From positions 42,838 through 106,837 of the forward strand of contig DAOSDU010000005.1 of the NCBI GenBank assembly GCA_035362715.1: DNA of 64,000 nt. Reading direction: 5' to 3'. Under the pieces are notes generated by a model that saw only the letters and a program-made list of their open reading frames with translations, was not told where the DNA came from and searched no databases. Both the position numbers and the translations under genes were made by a program. How positions within the stretch are numbered: position 1 is the stretch's first letter; each line of letters starts with the position of its first letter. This DNA is from Methanofastidiosum sp. GTDB taxonomy: Archaea; Methanobacteriota_B; Thermococci; Methanofastidiosales; Methanofastidiosaceae. Shown here piece by piece: positions 25,774-35,702 of this stretch.

Positions 25774-28242
25774 ATGGACTTTGAAAAATTGGGCTCATTC
25801 TATTTGGGTAAAGAATATGATATGAAGAATAACACACTGACAGATAAACTAGTTATGTACGATTCAAGGGACCTTACAACTCACGCGGTATGCATTGGTA
25901 TGACGGGAAGTGGGAAAACTGGTCTTTGCATAGATATCTTAGAAGAAGCAGCTATAGATAATATCCCGGCAATAATAATTGACCCAAAGGGAGATATAAC
26001 AAACTTATTACTGACTTTTCCAGAATTAAAAAAAGAAAATTTTTCTCAATGGGTAGACCCAGACGAGGCAAAAAGAAAAGGAATGAGTGTTGAGGATTAT
26101 GCAGCCCAGCAAGCAGAGATGTGGAAAAAGGGATTGGCAGACTGGGGGCAAGATGAGAATAGGATTAAAATGTTAAGAGAGAACGCTGAGTTCGTGATAT
26201 ACACACCAGGGAGTGAAGCTGGTGCCCCTGTTTCAATCTTGCATTCTTTTGATGCACCTTCAATTGACTGGGAAGAAGACTCAGAACTCATTAGAGAGCA
26301 GATACAGGGAATTGTCAGTGGAATACTAGGCTTAATTGGAGTTGAAGCCGATCCCATTAACTCTCGTGAACATATTCTACTATCAAATATATTTGAACAT
26401 TTCTGGAGCAAAAACCAAAATCTAGATATCGCAAAACTAATTCTTTCAATTCAAGATCCACCTTTTAGAACATTAGGGGTCTTTGAAATTGATACTTTTT
26501 TCGCAAAAAAGGATAGGATGTCTCTATCAATGCGACTCAATAGCCTTATTGCATCTCCAAGTTTTAAAAATTGGCTTGAAGGCCATCCACTTGATATTTC
26601 AGGGTTTATAACAAATAAAGATGGCAAAACAAGACACTCAATTTTTTATATTGCGCACCTAAGTGATTCGGAAAGAATGTTCTTTGTTACTCTTTTATTT
26701 AATCAAATCATATCATGGATGAGAAAACAAAGTGGAACTAATAGCCTTAGAACGTTGGTATACATGGATGAAATATTCGGGTATTTCCCTCCGGTTTCTA
26801 ATCCTCCGAGTAAAAAACCACTTCTTACTTTATTAAAACAGGCTAGGGCATTTGGAGTTGGAATTATGTTAGCCACCCAAAATCCCGTGGATTTAGATTA
26901 CAAAGGATTGAGTAATGCAGGCACATGGTTTATAGGTAGACTTCAAACAGAAAGAGATAAACTAAGATTACTCGAAGGTTTAGATACTATTAGTTCTAGC
27001 TCTAACGAATCTGTAAATAGAGAACAGATGGATAAGTTAATTTCAAATCTCGGAAAAAGAGTATTTATTTTCCATAGTGTTCACGCAAAAAATCCAGTTA
27101 TTTTCCAGACAAGATGGGCGATGAGTTACTTGAGGGGACCAATGACTAAGAGTGAGGTAAAATTAATAATGAAGGATAAAGTTCAAGAAATTAAAGTTTC
27201 TTCAACTATTAAAACACCACCTTCTCAAATCTCCTCAAACAAGGGCACTGGTGCGCCCCCTACTATTTCAAGCGAAATTCAACAAATATTTGTTCCTTTA
27301 ATCAAAAGCTCAGCTCTTGCCATTCAAGAGATAAAGAACAGAAATCAAAAAGAGCTATCTTTTGGAGAACCATCTCTTATCTATAATCCAGGAGTAATTG
27401 GAAAAGCAGTAATTCATTTCCAAGATAAAAATATTGAATTAAAAGAAGACCAAGAAAGAAATTTAATGCTGTACTCATCTGAATTTATGAACTGGGAAAA
27501 ATCTGAAGAAATAAAAATATCGAATTTTTTAAGTGATCCGGAAGGAAACGCAAAATTCTCAGAGATTCCAAGCAATTTAAATGATCCCAAAGACTTTAAT
27601 GAGCTAAAGAAAAGTTTTACAGATTTTCTATTTTACAACAGTAATTTCAAACTTTACCACAGCCCCCTCCTAAAATTGTATTCAAAACCTAATGAATCTA
27701 AAGGAGATTTTATTCTAAAAATAAATCAGATGGCAAGAGAGACAAGAGATGACGAAGTTGACAAAATTGAACAAAAATATGCCAAAGAATTTGAAAAACT
27801 CAAAGTAAAACAGAGCAAGGCCCAAGATATTCTTATGAAAAAACAAGCTTCTGCTAGCTCATTGAAACAAGAGGCTTTATTGTCTGCGGGAGAATCTGTT
27901 GTTGGTATGTTTATGGGAAGGCGATCTACTCGTTCTGCTTCCAAAGCAATGACCAAATACCAAAAGAGCAAAACAGTTTCTGCTGATATAGATAAAGCCC
28001 AGAAGGACATAGTATCTCTTGGTAAAGAAATGGAATCGTTGGAAAATGAACTAAAAGCCCAAATAGAAATCATAAAACAAAGAAGAGAAAAAGAAATAAG
28101 TGAAGTCAAAGAAGTCATAATTCAGCCTAAAAAATCGGACATAGAAATCAAAATGATTTCATTGGCCTGGATCCCAAAATGGGAAATATCGTATAATGAA
28201 AATGGAAACAAAAAAACGGAAATGATACCGGCATATTTTTGA
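25774..28242 (+). CDS. HerA/FtsK-like P-loop ATPase with coiled coil
   Basis: The 822-residue protein has a Walker A motif GMTGSGKTG near residue 43 and a Walker B-like LVYMDEIFGYFP near 330, in the DUF87/DUF853 HerA-VirB4 branch of ring ATPases that move DNA or protein. A sensor-like ATQNPVDLDYKG follows. From about 640 to 790 the protein is charged coiled coil, and it ends in a small domain with WIPKWEISY. There is no NurA nuclease gene nearby. AGGTG precedes the ATG. Its DNA-repair or secretion role cannot be told from context. Confidence 0.87.
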   Translation: MDFEKLGSFYLGKEYDMKNNTLTDKLVMYDSRDLTTHAVCIGMTGSGKTGLCIDILEEAAIDNIPAIIIDPKGDITNLLLTFPELKKENFSQWVDPDEAKRKGMSVEDYAAQQAEMWKKGLADWGQDENRIKMLRENAEFVIYTPGSEAGAPVSILHSFDAPSIDWEEDSELIREQIQGIVSGILGLIGVEADPINSREHILLSNIFEHFWSKNQNLDIAKLILSIQDPPFRTLGVFEIDTFFAKKDRMSLSMRLNSLIASPSFKNWLEGHPLDISGFITNKDGKTRHSIFYIAHLSDSERMFFVTLLFNQIISWMRKQSGTNSLRTLVYMDEIFGYFPPVSNPPSKKPLLTLLKQARAFGVGIMLATQNPVDLDYKGLSNAGTWFIGRLQTERDKLRLLEGLDTISSSSNESVNREQMDKLISNLGKRVFIFHSVHAKNPVIFQTRWAMSYLRGPMTKSEVKLIMKDKVQEIKVSSTIKTPPSQISSNKGTGAPPTISSEIQQIFVPLIKSSALAIQEIKNRNQKELSFGEPSLIYNPGVIGKAVIHFQDKNIELKEDQERNLMLYSSEFMNWEKSEEIKISNFLSDPEGNAKFSEIPSNLNDPKDFNELKKSFTDFLFYNSNFKLYHSPLLKLYSKPNESKGDFILKINQMARETRDDEVDKIEQKYAKEFEKLKVKQSKAQDILMKKQASASSLKQEALLSAGESVVGMFMGRRSTRSASKAMTKYQKSKTVSADIDKAQKDIVSLGKEMESLENELKAQIEIIKQRREKEISEVKEVIIQPKKSDIEIKMISLAWIPKWEISYNENGNKKTEMIPAYF

Positions 28243-28301
28243 ATTTAATTTTTATTAGTTAACTTTTTAAATATGAAAAAGAAAACAGAAATGGTGTAAT
28301 T

Positions 28302-28481
28302 ATGACAAAATTTGAAGTGTATAAAGATAAAGCAGGGGAGTACAGATTTAGATTAAAAGCGGGGAACGGGCAAGTTATAGCTGTTAGCGAAGGATATAAA
28401 TCAAAAACATCTTGCATGAACGGAATTGAAAGTATAAAGAAGAATGCACCTACTGCCGCAATTGTTGAAATAGAAAAATAG
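28302..28481 (+). CDS. YegP/DUF1508 family protein (59 aa)
   Basis: This 59-residue protein matches one DUF1508 repeat: FEVYKDKAGEYRFRLKAGNG followed by SEGYKSKTSCMNGIESIKKN. The family has a small beta-alpha fold of unknown function, often in two copies, whereas here there is one. GGTG lies five bases before the ATG. It begins 60 bases after the HerA-like ATPase on the same strand and may share its transcript. Confidence 0.85.
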   Translation: MTKFEVYKDKAGEYRFRLKAGNGQVIAVSEGYKSKTSCMNGIESIKKNAPTAAIVEIEK

Positions 28482-28504
28482 TATTCATTTTATTTATATT
28501 TATT

Positions 28505-29929
28505 TTAATTTGTTTCAACGATTTCTTGTATTAACTTATTCAAGCTATCTCTGGCCCAAGGTTTTTCTAGTAAAAGTTTTACTGATGCCTTAGTTTCAGC
28601 TTCTTCTTTTAATGAATTATTCAGGAATGCTGTTATAAGAACTCTAGTAGTATCTGGATATTTATCTTTTATACAACTTAAAAAATTAATTCCGTTCATT
28701 CCTGGTAGTTTATAATCAGATATGACTAAATTAAAATCAAGTTCTTGAAATTGTTCTAATGCAGCCTCAGCATTTTTAGCGATAATAACTTTATTAATTA
28801 AATCTAGATTTTTTAATGCTAAAAATAAACTAACTAATGTTTCAGGATTATCATCTACAATCAAAATATTTTTTGAGTTCCCTTTTTCTTTATTTGTTTC
28901 GAGAGCTGAGTCCAAGTTAAATTCTTGAAATTCTTTTTCATTCAATTTATATTCGTCTATATTTACTTTTGATACAATATTTTTATCTAAGTTGGAATTT
29001 ATGGTAGTAGTCTTATCTAATTTTATATCAAATACTAATCCTGCACTCATATTATTTTTGAGATCTAAACTGAATTTTTCATTTAGCTTTTTTATATCTA
29101 AAGTTCCACTTTTATATTGAAGCAATTTGTTTATTGAACCTATATCAATTTTTGATTCTGGATTGTTTTGATTTATCATGGCGTCAAGATTTTTTTGAGA
29201 TATTTCTCCTGCGTTTAATTCAATTATAATATGGACATCACTATCAGTTTCAAATGTTTTAAAGTGAAGTTCACCTGAATTCATAACCTCAATAGTTTTT
29301 AATAATATACAGATAATAATATAGTTTAATTGATGAAAGTTGAAACTAACCAAAGGTAGCTTACTAAAATCTTCTCGAATTGTATATTTATTTTTTAACT
29401 GTTCTGCTAATAGGAGTATACTAGTATTAACTACTTCATTTACATCTATTAGATTTATATCATCTTCAAAGTAAACTAATTTTCTGAACGCTTTGACTAT
29501 TAATTCTATTCTTTTTGCACTTCTCATGTTTAAGTCTAATAGATTTTGGAGAAGATCGAATTTTGGATCTTCTGTGTTCTTTTTGTGGCATTGATCTTTT
29601 AGGGTATTAATTTCTTCCTTCAACAAAGCCGTTATGATATTTTGATTTTTTAGAGTGCCATTTTTGTTTAGAATAGAAAGTTTTTCTATGTGATTAACTA
29701 AATTAATATTAATGTTGTTTTCACTTGTTTCTTTTCTTAATTTAATCATTTCTTCTTGTAGTACTTCAGTACTAGCCATAGCTGAAGCCAAAGAATTATT
29801 AATTTCATGAATTATTCCTGGAACTAAATCTAAAATAATTAGAGATTCTCTAGATAAATCATCTTTAGAAATAGTCATATCGAGGTACTCTTTATCTAAG
29901 AATGATAACATAATTACTGGTCCATTCAT
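28505..29929 (-). CDS. Hybrid pseudokinase: degenerate histidine kinase fused to a C-terminal receiver
   Basis: This 474-residue protein has a dimerisation region with H box LVPGIIHEINNSLASAMAS (about residues 35-55) and a long helical insert. The ATPase-like segment (about 180-310) lacks recognisable G1 and G2 glycine motifs, so ATP binding looks lost. A receiver domain occupies about 350-470 (LIVDDNPET, LVISDYKLPGMNG with the phospho-Asp, LLEKPWA with the Lys). It may act as a phosphotransfer or scaffold protein. TTTATATC about 25 bases before the ATG suggests a leaderless message. Confidence 0.82.
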   Translation of the reverse strand: MNGPVIMLSFLDKEYLDMTISKDDLSRESLIILDLVPGIIHEINNSLASAMASTEVLQEEMIKLRKETSENNININLVNHIEKLSILNKNGTLKNQNIITALLKEEINTLKDQCHKKNTEDPKFDLLQNLLDLNMRSAKRIELIVKAFRKLVYFEDDINLIDVNEVVNTSILLLAEQLKNKYTIREDFSKLPLVSFNFHQLNYIIICILLKTIEVMNSGELHFKTFETDSDVHIIIELNAGEISQKNLDAMINQNNPESKIDIGSINKLLQYKSGTLDIKKLNEKFSLDLKNNMSAGLVFDIKLDKTTTINSNLDKNIVSKVNIDEYKLNEKEFQEFNLDSALETNKEKGNSKNILIVDDNPETLVSLFLALKNLDLINKVIIAKNAEAALEQFQELDFNLVISDYKLPGMNGINFLSCIKDKYPDTTRVLITAFLNNSLKEEAETKASVKLLLEKPWARDSLNKLIQEIVETN

Positions 29930-30195
29930 TTTTTGACTTCATTTTGATATAAATAGCTAAAACAAAAAAATTGAAAAGTTGTAATACTTAAATAAGTATC
30001 AGTATTCATATATATAAACTTTTCGGTTTATTATTGACTTTTAATAGTTATAAATTATTTTATAGTATTGAAAAATATATTGAACAATTTTAGGTTATTT
30101 GAAGAATCTATATTTTAGTTATATTTACTAATATATGGCCGTAAAATAGCTATTAAACCACAAAATTTATAAAGGATATTTAGATTATACATCCT

Positions 30196-30504
30196 ATGGC
30201 TTCCAAGCAACATGATGATTTACAATTAATAAATGAAGTCAAGACACTCATCGATGATGTTATAGACAAGGTGCCACAAAAAAGAGATATGCAAATGTCA
30301 AACTTAGGCTCGCTAATTGTTTTCAGTTTGGGATGCATTATAGGATTTGAGATGTTTGTTTTCAATCTTTTCATGACGTCTATAGTAATGCTTAGCTTTA
30401 TGCTTCTGGGATTCTTTTTTATCCTTGGATTTCTAATGGGAATCTTTATTGAAAAAGTTGAGGCTTTAAATAAATCTTCTAATCCTTTGTATGCAAATTA
30501 TTAG
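30196..30504 (+). CDS. Small two-helix membrane protein (102 aa)
   Basis: About 40 soluble, charged N-terminal residues precede two hydrophobic helices (about 40-62 and 66-88). The C-terminus is short and polar. No family is recognised. It lies 42 bases upstream of the isopentenyl phosphate kinase gene on the same strand, so it may be co-transcribed with it. TTTATAAA is present about 25 bases before the ATG, which suggests a leaderless transcript. The 266-base gap before it holds only AT-rich sequence. Confidence 0.65.
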   Translation: MASKQHDDLQLINEVKTLIDDVIDKVPQKRDMQMSNLGSLIVFSLGCIIGFEMFVFNLFMTSIVMLSFMLLGFFFILGFLMGIFIEKVEALNKSSNPLYANY

Positions 30505-30546
30505 CCCAATAGGAAACTTTTTATTAACATATATAATTCTATTTTT

Positions 30547-31329
30547 ATGATTATAATAAAAGCAGGCGGCTCAGCAATCACTAAAAAAAGTGAAGACTTT
30601 ACCCCAAATATGGAAGTAATTTCTACTCTTGCTCAAGAAATTAAAGAGGCTGGAAGAGTATCGATATTGATTCACGGAGCTGGCTCTTATGGGCACCCTA
30701 TTGCAAAGAAATATTCTTTGGGAAAAGGTTATTTTGATGATTATCAACTTAAAGGTTTTTCTGAAACACGAGCTAGTATAAGTGAACTTGACAGCATTGT
30801 ACTAAAATCTCTGATGCAAAATGGATTAACACCTGTAAAGATAGGTACTTTTTCTAACTTTATTACATCTAACGGCAGGATTGTTGAATTCCATAAAGAA
30901 CCTTTGCTAAGGGCGATAGAACTTGGGCTACTGCCTGTATTTACTGGAGATCTTGTCTTTGATAGAACTAGAGTATTCTCAATATTATCAGGAGATCAGA
31001 TAGTATCTTACCTATCAAAACTACTTAAGCCTTCAAGAGTTATATTCGGAACAGATGTAGATGGAATATATACGGGGGACCCGAAGAAAGAAAATGTTAA
31101 ATTAATTGATACCATAACAGAAGACAATATCAAAGAAGTTTTTAAATTTGCTAAAGATACTGGAGATGCTTCCGGCGGTATGGAAGGTAAATTTTCAGAG
31201 ATACTTCCAATATTTGACATGGGCATAGAAATAGATGTTATTAATTTAACTAAAAAAGGTAATTTGATAGAAGCGCTTAGAGGAAATGTAAACGGAACTG
31301 TAATTAAAAAGAAGAATCTTTCAAAATAA
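30547..31329 (+). CDS. ipk: Isopentenyl phosphate kinase
   Basis: This 260-residue amino-acid-kinase-fold enzyme phosphorylates isopentenyl phosphate to isopentenyl diphosphate in the archaeal mevalonate pathway. IIIKAGGSAIT is the nucleotide-binding N-terminus. HGAGSYGH (residues 43-50) carries the His specific to IPKs, and VFTGDLVFD, VIFGTDVDGIYTGDP and DASGGMEGK are the usual later motifs. It feeds the isoprenoid lipids needed by archaea. The small membrane protein gene precedes it. Confidence 0.95.
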   Translation: MIIIKAGGSAITKKSEDFTPNMEVISTLAQEIKEAGRVSILIHGAGSYGHPIAKKYSLGKGYFDDYQLKGFSETRASISELDSIVLKSLMQNGLTPVKIGTFSNFITSNGRIVEFHKEPLLRAIELGLLPVFTGDLVFDRTRVFSILSGDQIVSYLSKLLKPSRVIFGTDVDGIYTGDPKKENVKLIDTITEDNIKEVFKFAKDTGDASGGMEGKFSEILPIFDMGIEIDVINLTKKGNLIEALRGNVNGTVIKKKNLSK

Positions 31330-31420
31330 AAGTTTTATTTTAAATAATATCTATTTCTTTATCTCAAAAATAAAATAATTCTCTCTAAGTTTATATATTA
31401 AAAGATAATAGCAGTTTTTT

Positions 31421-32659
31421 ATGACTTCCCTTGAAAAAATAGTTCATCTTGCAACTCAAAGCGAGTATGATTGTATCGGGGATGAGGGAAAAATATTTGA
31501 GAATATTGATTTGTCAAAAATAGATGCCTTGGGCCAAGGAACTAAACACGATATTTGTACCTCTTCGTCAACTAGGAGAGTTGTTGACCAAAATGAAGTT
31601 TTGGGTGATGTAACAAGGTCAGGAATTTGTCATTCTTTTACTGCAAATGGTCGTTGTGTTTCTATGTTCAAAACACTATTCACAAACTACTGCACCCATG
31701 ACTGCAAATACTGCCAAAATTCAACAGATTACAAAGGCCCTAAAAGCATTTACTCGTATACTCCAGAAGAGTTAGCAAGGATAACAATCTCACTATACAA
31801 GGGAAATTACATAGAAGGGCTTTTTTTAAGTTCTGGTGTTAGTTCAGATGAGGATCTTATTACGGAAAAAATGATAGAGACTCTAAAAATTTTAAATGAC
31901 AAATATAGTTTTGCCGGTTACGTCCACTTTAAGGTCTTGCCTGGGGTGTCCTATGAATATATCAAGCAAGCATCCGAGATGGCCGATAGATTAAGCGTAA
32001 ATATTGAAACTCCCTCTAAGAATTATCTTTCAGAATTAAGTAGTACCAAAAATTATGTGAATGATATCTTAAAGAGGCAGCATTACATCAAAAAATTGGA
32101 ATTAAAAAAAGAATTGCCCGCCGGCCAGACAACTCAACTAGTTGTAGGCGCTTGTGGGGAAAGTGATTTTGATATATTCAAAAGGACCCTTAAAGAATAT
32201 AAAGAAATGATGTTAAAAAGAGTATATTATTCAGTTTTTAATCCCATCACCGCAACATCTTTAGAAGGATTATCTGCACAGCCAACATGGCGGGAACACA
32301 GATTGTATCAGATGGATTGGTTATATAGAGTGTACAAATTTTCTGAAAATGAAATTAAAATAGCCTTTGATGAAGAGGGATTTCTAAATAATAAAGATCC
32401 AAAACTTTTCATTGCATTGAATACTCTCGATTCCTCCATTGATCCAAATGATGCATCATATGATGAACTCTTGAGAGTTCCAGGGATAGGGCCAAAAAGC
32501 GCTTATAGAATTGTGAATTACAGGAAAAAGAACAAAATTTACAAAAGAGAGCAGCTTCTAAACTTAGGAGTACGAGTAAAAAATGCCACGCCTTTTTTGA
32601 AAATAAATGGCGGAGAATATTCTAGATTGGACCGGTGGGTTGGATGTCAGACTCAATAA
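31421..32659 (+). CDS. Radical SAM protein linked to DNA modification or repair, with helix-hairpin-helix
   Basis: The 412-residue protein has a radical SAM motif CTHDCKYC (about residues 91-98), a TIM-barrel core and a C-terminal helix-hairpin-helix (LLRVPGIGPKSAYRIVNY, about 350-367). This architecture defines the putative DNA modification/repair radical SAM family, which occurs next to a DUF4130 partner, as here. Its reaction is not known. The start of the partner lies inside its 3' end. TATA-like sequence (TATATATT) lies about 30 bases upstream of the ATG. Confidence 0.93.
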   Translation: MTSLEKIVHLATQSEYDCIGDEGKIFENIDLSKIDALGQGTKHDICTSSSTRRVVDQNEVLGDVTRSGICHSFTANGRCVSMFKTLFTNYCTHDCKYCQNSTDYKGPKSIYSYTPEELARITISLYKGNYIEGLFLSSGVSSDEDLITEKMIETLKILNDKYSFAGYVHFKVLPGVSYEYIKQASEMADRLSVNIETPSKNYLSELSSTKNYVNDILKRQHYIKKLELKKELPAGQTTQLVVGACGESDFDIFKRTLKEYKEMMLKRVYYSVFNPITATSLEGLSAQPTWREHRLYQMDWLYRVYKFSENEIKIAFDEEGFLNNKDPKLFIALNTLDSSIDPNDASYDELLRVPGIGPKSAYRIVNYRKKNKIYKREQLLNLGVRVKNATPFLKINGGEYSRLDRWVGCQTQ

Positions 32660-33243
32660 GTGTATCAGAATATCTTTTAATGAATAAGAATGTTCCAACA
32701 ATTCTTTTAGAAATATCAACAAAAATATCTTGGCATGACTTGAACACTTCAGCAGATTCTGAAATAGTAAAGATTAGAAGAAAAGTTGGGGAAGTTAGAT
32801 CAGAGATACATCGAATGAGGGGATTTGTTAGATTCAATTCAATTAATGATAAGATACTTTTTGGTTATATGAAGCCTGAACATAAAATAGGAAGGTTAGT
32901 TACAGATATTTTTGCTAGAAGATTTCAAAAGAATTTGATTATCCTAGGCAATGATCATAGAGTTTGGGCATCTTATTATTCGGATAATTTCTACAAAAGA
33001 TATGAAGATTCAAGGAGTCTAGATGAAATAATAGAGAAAGTAAAGTTATTAATAGGGTCAGACGAGGAAGTTGACATAGAAAAAATATGGCAAGTCTACT
33101 ACGAATCCCAATATATAAAAGAAAGAGAAAATCACAAACTCTTCTATAAAAACATGCCAAAAAAACATCTTAAATCGACGGGGAACAACATAGAACTAAG
33201 GTTAAACACTAAGACTTTGGACGAGTATATATCTTCTGATTAA
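32644..33243 (+). CDS. DUF4130 protein, partner of the radical SAM enzyme
   Basis: About 199 residues with the DUF4130 core: VRSEIHRMRGFVRFNS, HKIGRLVTDIFARRFQKNLIILG and the later NHKLFYKNMPKKHLK. The family is always found beside the radical SAM partner and sometimes beside a uracil-DNA-glycosylase-like protein; none is present here. I prefer the ATG at 32644, six bases after a GGTG, over a GTG at 32635. The overlap of 16 bases with the radical SAM gene points to a two-gene operon. Confidence 0.9.
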   Translation: MSDSISVSEYLLMNKNVPTILLEISTKISWHDLNTSADSEIVKIRRKVGEVRSEIHRMRGFVRFNSINDKILFGYMKPEHKIGRLVTDIFARRFQKNLIILGNDHRVWASYYSDNFYKRYEDSRSLDEIIEKVKLLIGSDEEVDIEKIWQVYYESQYIKERENHKLFYKNMPKKHLKSTGNNIELRLNTKTLDEYISSD

Positions 33244-33259
33244 TAGAAAATAAATAAAA

Positions 33260-33898
33260 TTAAGATTTTAGAATCTTAAAAATGTCTTTTGTGACTTGAC
33301 CGATATTCTTACTACCGTCTACATTTTTTATTTTTTCTTTGTAATAAGATATCAAAGGCGCAGTTTGCTTTCTGTAAACATCAAGTCTATTTCTTATCAC
33401 TTCTTCTTTATCATCATCTCTTTGATGAAGCTTTCCTCCACACGTGTCACATGACATCTCTTTCTTAGGTTTCTTGAAAAGTAAATTATAGACTTCTCCA
33501 CAGTTTGGACATGATAATCTCTTTGAGATTCTATTGATTATATCTTCATCTTTGACATCAATATTTACAATATAGTCCAAGGACATATCCATTTGATCTA
33601 ACAAATCATCTAAAGCTTCAGCCTGAGCTATGGTTCTTGGAAATCCATCAAGCAAAAATCCTTTTGTACAGTCATCTTCTAAAAATCTTTCTTTCATCAT
33701 GCTAATAATGATTTCATCCGGAACAAGGCATCCGGAATCCATATATTCTTTTGCATTTCTACCTACATCTGTTCCTCTTTTGACATTATCTCTAAGTATA
33801 TCTCCAGTAGATATATGAGGTATATCAAAATCCTTAGAAATAATGTCGGCCTGGGTTCCTTTTCCGCAACCTGGCGGACCTAAAAGAATTATTCTCAT
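33260..33898 (-). CDS. adk: Adenylate kinase with zinc-type LID
   Basis: A 212-residue enzyme converts ATP + AMP to two ADP. P-loop GPPGCGKGT (7-15), AMP-binding STGDILRDN and DGFPRT, and a LID with four cysteines in two pairs (CPNCG and CDTCGGK) that should bind zinc. This is the long bacterial/eukaryotic form, not the short archaeal AdkA, so it may have been acquired by transfer long ago or be typical of its lineage. GGTG precedes the ATG by five bases. Confidence 0.96.
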   Translation of the reverse strand: MRIILLGPPGCGKGTQADIISKDFDIPHISTGDILRDNVKRGTDVGRNAKEYMDSGCLVPDEIIISMMKERFLEDDCTKGFLLDGFPRTIAQAEALDDLLDQMDMSLDYIVNIDVKDEDIINRISKRLSCPNCGEVYNLLFKKPKKEMSCDTCGGKLHQRDDDKEEVIRNRLDVYRKQTAPLISYYKEKIKNVDGSKNIGQVTKDIFKILKS

Positions 33899-33938
33899 AA
33901 AAACACCAATTTAAAGACTCTGGTAAATGCTTTTAAAT

Positions 33939-34757
33939 TTATTCATTAGATAGAGGATGTGCTTTATCATAAACTTTCTTTCTTCTTTCATCTGTTACAT
34001 GGGTATAAATCTGAGTAGTAGACAAATTGGAATGCCCAAGAAGTTCCTTTATCACTACTATATCCGCATCGCCCTCTAGCATGTGAGTTGCAAATGAATG
34101 CCTCAATACATGCGGCGTAACTTTTTTTTCAATTCCCGCCTCTTTAGAGTATTTCTTTATCAACCATTGAATTGTCCTTGCAGATATTCTTTCATTATGA
34201 TTGCTCAAAAAAAGAGCTTCGTTTGTATCGTTTCTCTCTAATATATAACGATCTAACATTTCTCTAGTTTTAGAATCTACAAATACGATCCTATCTTTAG
34301 ATCCTTTACCAGATACAACATGGATTGATTCAGTTTTTATATCATTTTTATTAAGTTTAACTAACTCTGACACCCTTAAACCAGTAGAATACAACAATCG
34401 GATTAAGCATTTATCACGTAATTTACCAGGCTCCTCGAGAAGAATTTTAATTTCCTCTTTAGTTAAAAATTTGGGCAAAGGTTTGGACAGTTTTGGCAGC
34501 ATTACTTTGTCTGCAATGTCAATATTTTGGTATCTAAAATAAGAACGCAATGCGTTGAGATGCCTATGAATTGTTCTATTAGTCGCATTTTTTTCATTTT
34601 TTAGATGGATCATATAACGTTTAATGTCCAATTCAGAAACTGATTCGGGATTTTTATTCGTGAAATCGAAAAAATTGGACAAAGTGTAACCATAATTTCT
34701 AATTGTATTTTTAGATTGACCTCGAAGCTCTAGCTCCATCAGATAGTCTTCAAACAT
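33939..34757 (-). CDS. xerA: XerA-type tyrosine recombinase
   Basis: An N-terminal SAM-like DNA-binding domain (about 1-90) precedes the catalytic domain. Counted from the longer frame starting at 34772, the active site is complete: Arg133 (STGLRVSEL), Lys157, His221 and Arg224 (HVLRHSF), His247 (LLGHSNL) and nucleophile Tyr256 (QIYTHV). With no mobile-element genes around, it is most likely the chromosome-dimer resolvase acting at dif. I chose the Met at 34757 because a TATA element (TTTATATATA) lies about 25 bases upstream; the Met at 34772 would be too close. Confidence 0.92.
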   Translation of the reverse strand: MFEDYLMELELRGQSKNTIRNYGYTLSNFFDFTNKNPESVSELDIKRYMIHLKNEKNATNRTIHRHLNALRSYFRYQNIDIADKVMLPKLSKPLPKFLTKEEIKILLEEPGKLRDKCLIRLLYSTGLRVSELVKLNKNDIKTESIHVVSGKGSKDRIVFVDSKTREMLDRYILERNDTNEALFLSNHNERISARTIQWLIKKYSKEAGIEKKVTPHVLRHSFATHMLEGDADIVVIKELLGHSNLSTTQIYTHVTDERRKKVYDKAHPLSNE

Positions 34758-34839
34758 AAATACAGTAAGCATTTAGATATATATAAATTTTGCGCATAAT
34801 TTATTAAAGATTTATATACTCGTTATCATACCTCATCTT

Positions 34840-35694
34840 ATGCTAATCCCCTATCTCGCCCTAGGTGGCAGAATTATTCTATTAGGGTGGGAAAGAATTC
34901 TAGTAAAAAAACTTGGAGAAAAATCAGATAGTATTAGTGGTACTTTTCTATTTTTTGGTTTGGGAACAATATTTTTACTTCCTGCACTTTTTTTTGTAGA
35001 TATTGTACTTAATACTTCAATCTTATTTTATGTTACTTTGAGTAGTTTTGTTTATTCGATTGCATTTTGGCTATATGTTAAATCATTATCAGAGGGCGAA
35101 GCCTCTTTAGTAAGCCCACTATACAATTTCAATGTATTCTTCCTATTGATATTGGCAGTGACTTTTCTAGGCGAGAAATTATCTCTTTTCAAAGTACTTG
35201 GATTATTATTCTTATTTTATGGCGTTTCATTTCTAAACAGAAAAAGAAATATTATAGAATCATTTAAAGCAATTCTTCTAGACAAATCATGCCAATACAT
35301 GATAATTGCATCACTTTTAATTGCGGTTGGTAGAACAATTGATGGTAATGCGATAAAAATTACACCCCCGATACTCTATGCGTTTTACCTCAATTTAGGC
35401 ATATCTCTTTTCTTGCTTGTACATATTATAGCTAAAAGAAATTTATCAACTACAATTAAATTATTTAAAGAAAAAACTAAAATTGCAACTTTAAGTGGAG
35501 GATTAAATGCATATTCATACTTATTCTTATTAATTGCTTTTACAGGCATTGAAGTTAGTATTGCTGAGCCCGCTTCAATGACTGCTATGATTATCACAGT
35601 TATTTTGGCAGGGAAAATACTAAAAGAGAATATAAAAGAAAGGTTGCTAGGCGTTGCCATAATGCTTATTGGCCTATGGCTATTATTTATTTAA
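34840..35694 (+). CDS. EamA/DMT family transporter
   Basis: The 284-residue protein has about ten transmembrane helices in two EamA halves. Family hallmarks are GEASLVSPLYNFNVFFLLILAVTFLGEKLS in the first half and EVSIAEPASMTAMIITVILAGKILKE in the second. Substrates of this superfamily range from amino acids to nucleotide sugars. It is divergent from xerA, and the 80-base gap must hold both promoters. Confidence 0.88.
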   Translation: MLIPYLALGGRIILLGWERILVKKLGEKSDSISGTFLFFGLGTIFLLPALFFVDIVLNTSILFYVTLSSFVYSIAFWLYVKSLSEGEASLVSPLYNFNVFFLLILAVTFLGEKLSLFKVLGLLFLFYGVSFLNRKRNIIESFKAILLDKSCQYMIIASLLIAVGRTIDGNAIKITPPILYAFYLNLGISLFLLVHIIAKRNLSTTIKLFKEKTKIATLSGGLNAYSYLFLLIAFTGIEVSIAEPASMTAMIITVILAGKILKENIKERLLGVAIMLIGLWLLFI

Positions 35695-35702
35695 TAAAGA
35701 TA

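Noticed and set aside
33939..34757. XerA as the integrase of an integrated element
   Set aside because: No tRNA target, direct-repeat ends or phage/plasmid genes are visible nearby, and the sequence fits the chromosomal XerA type.
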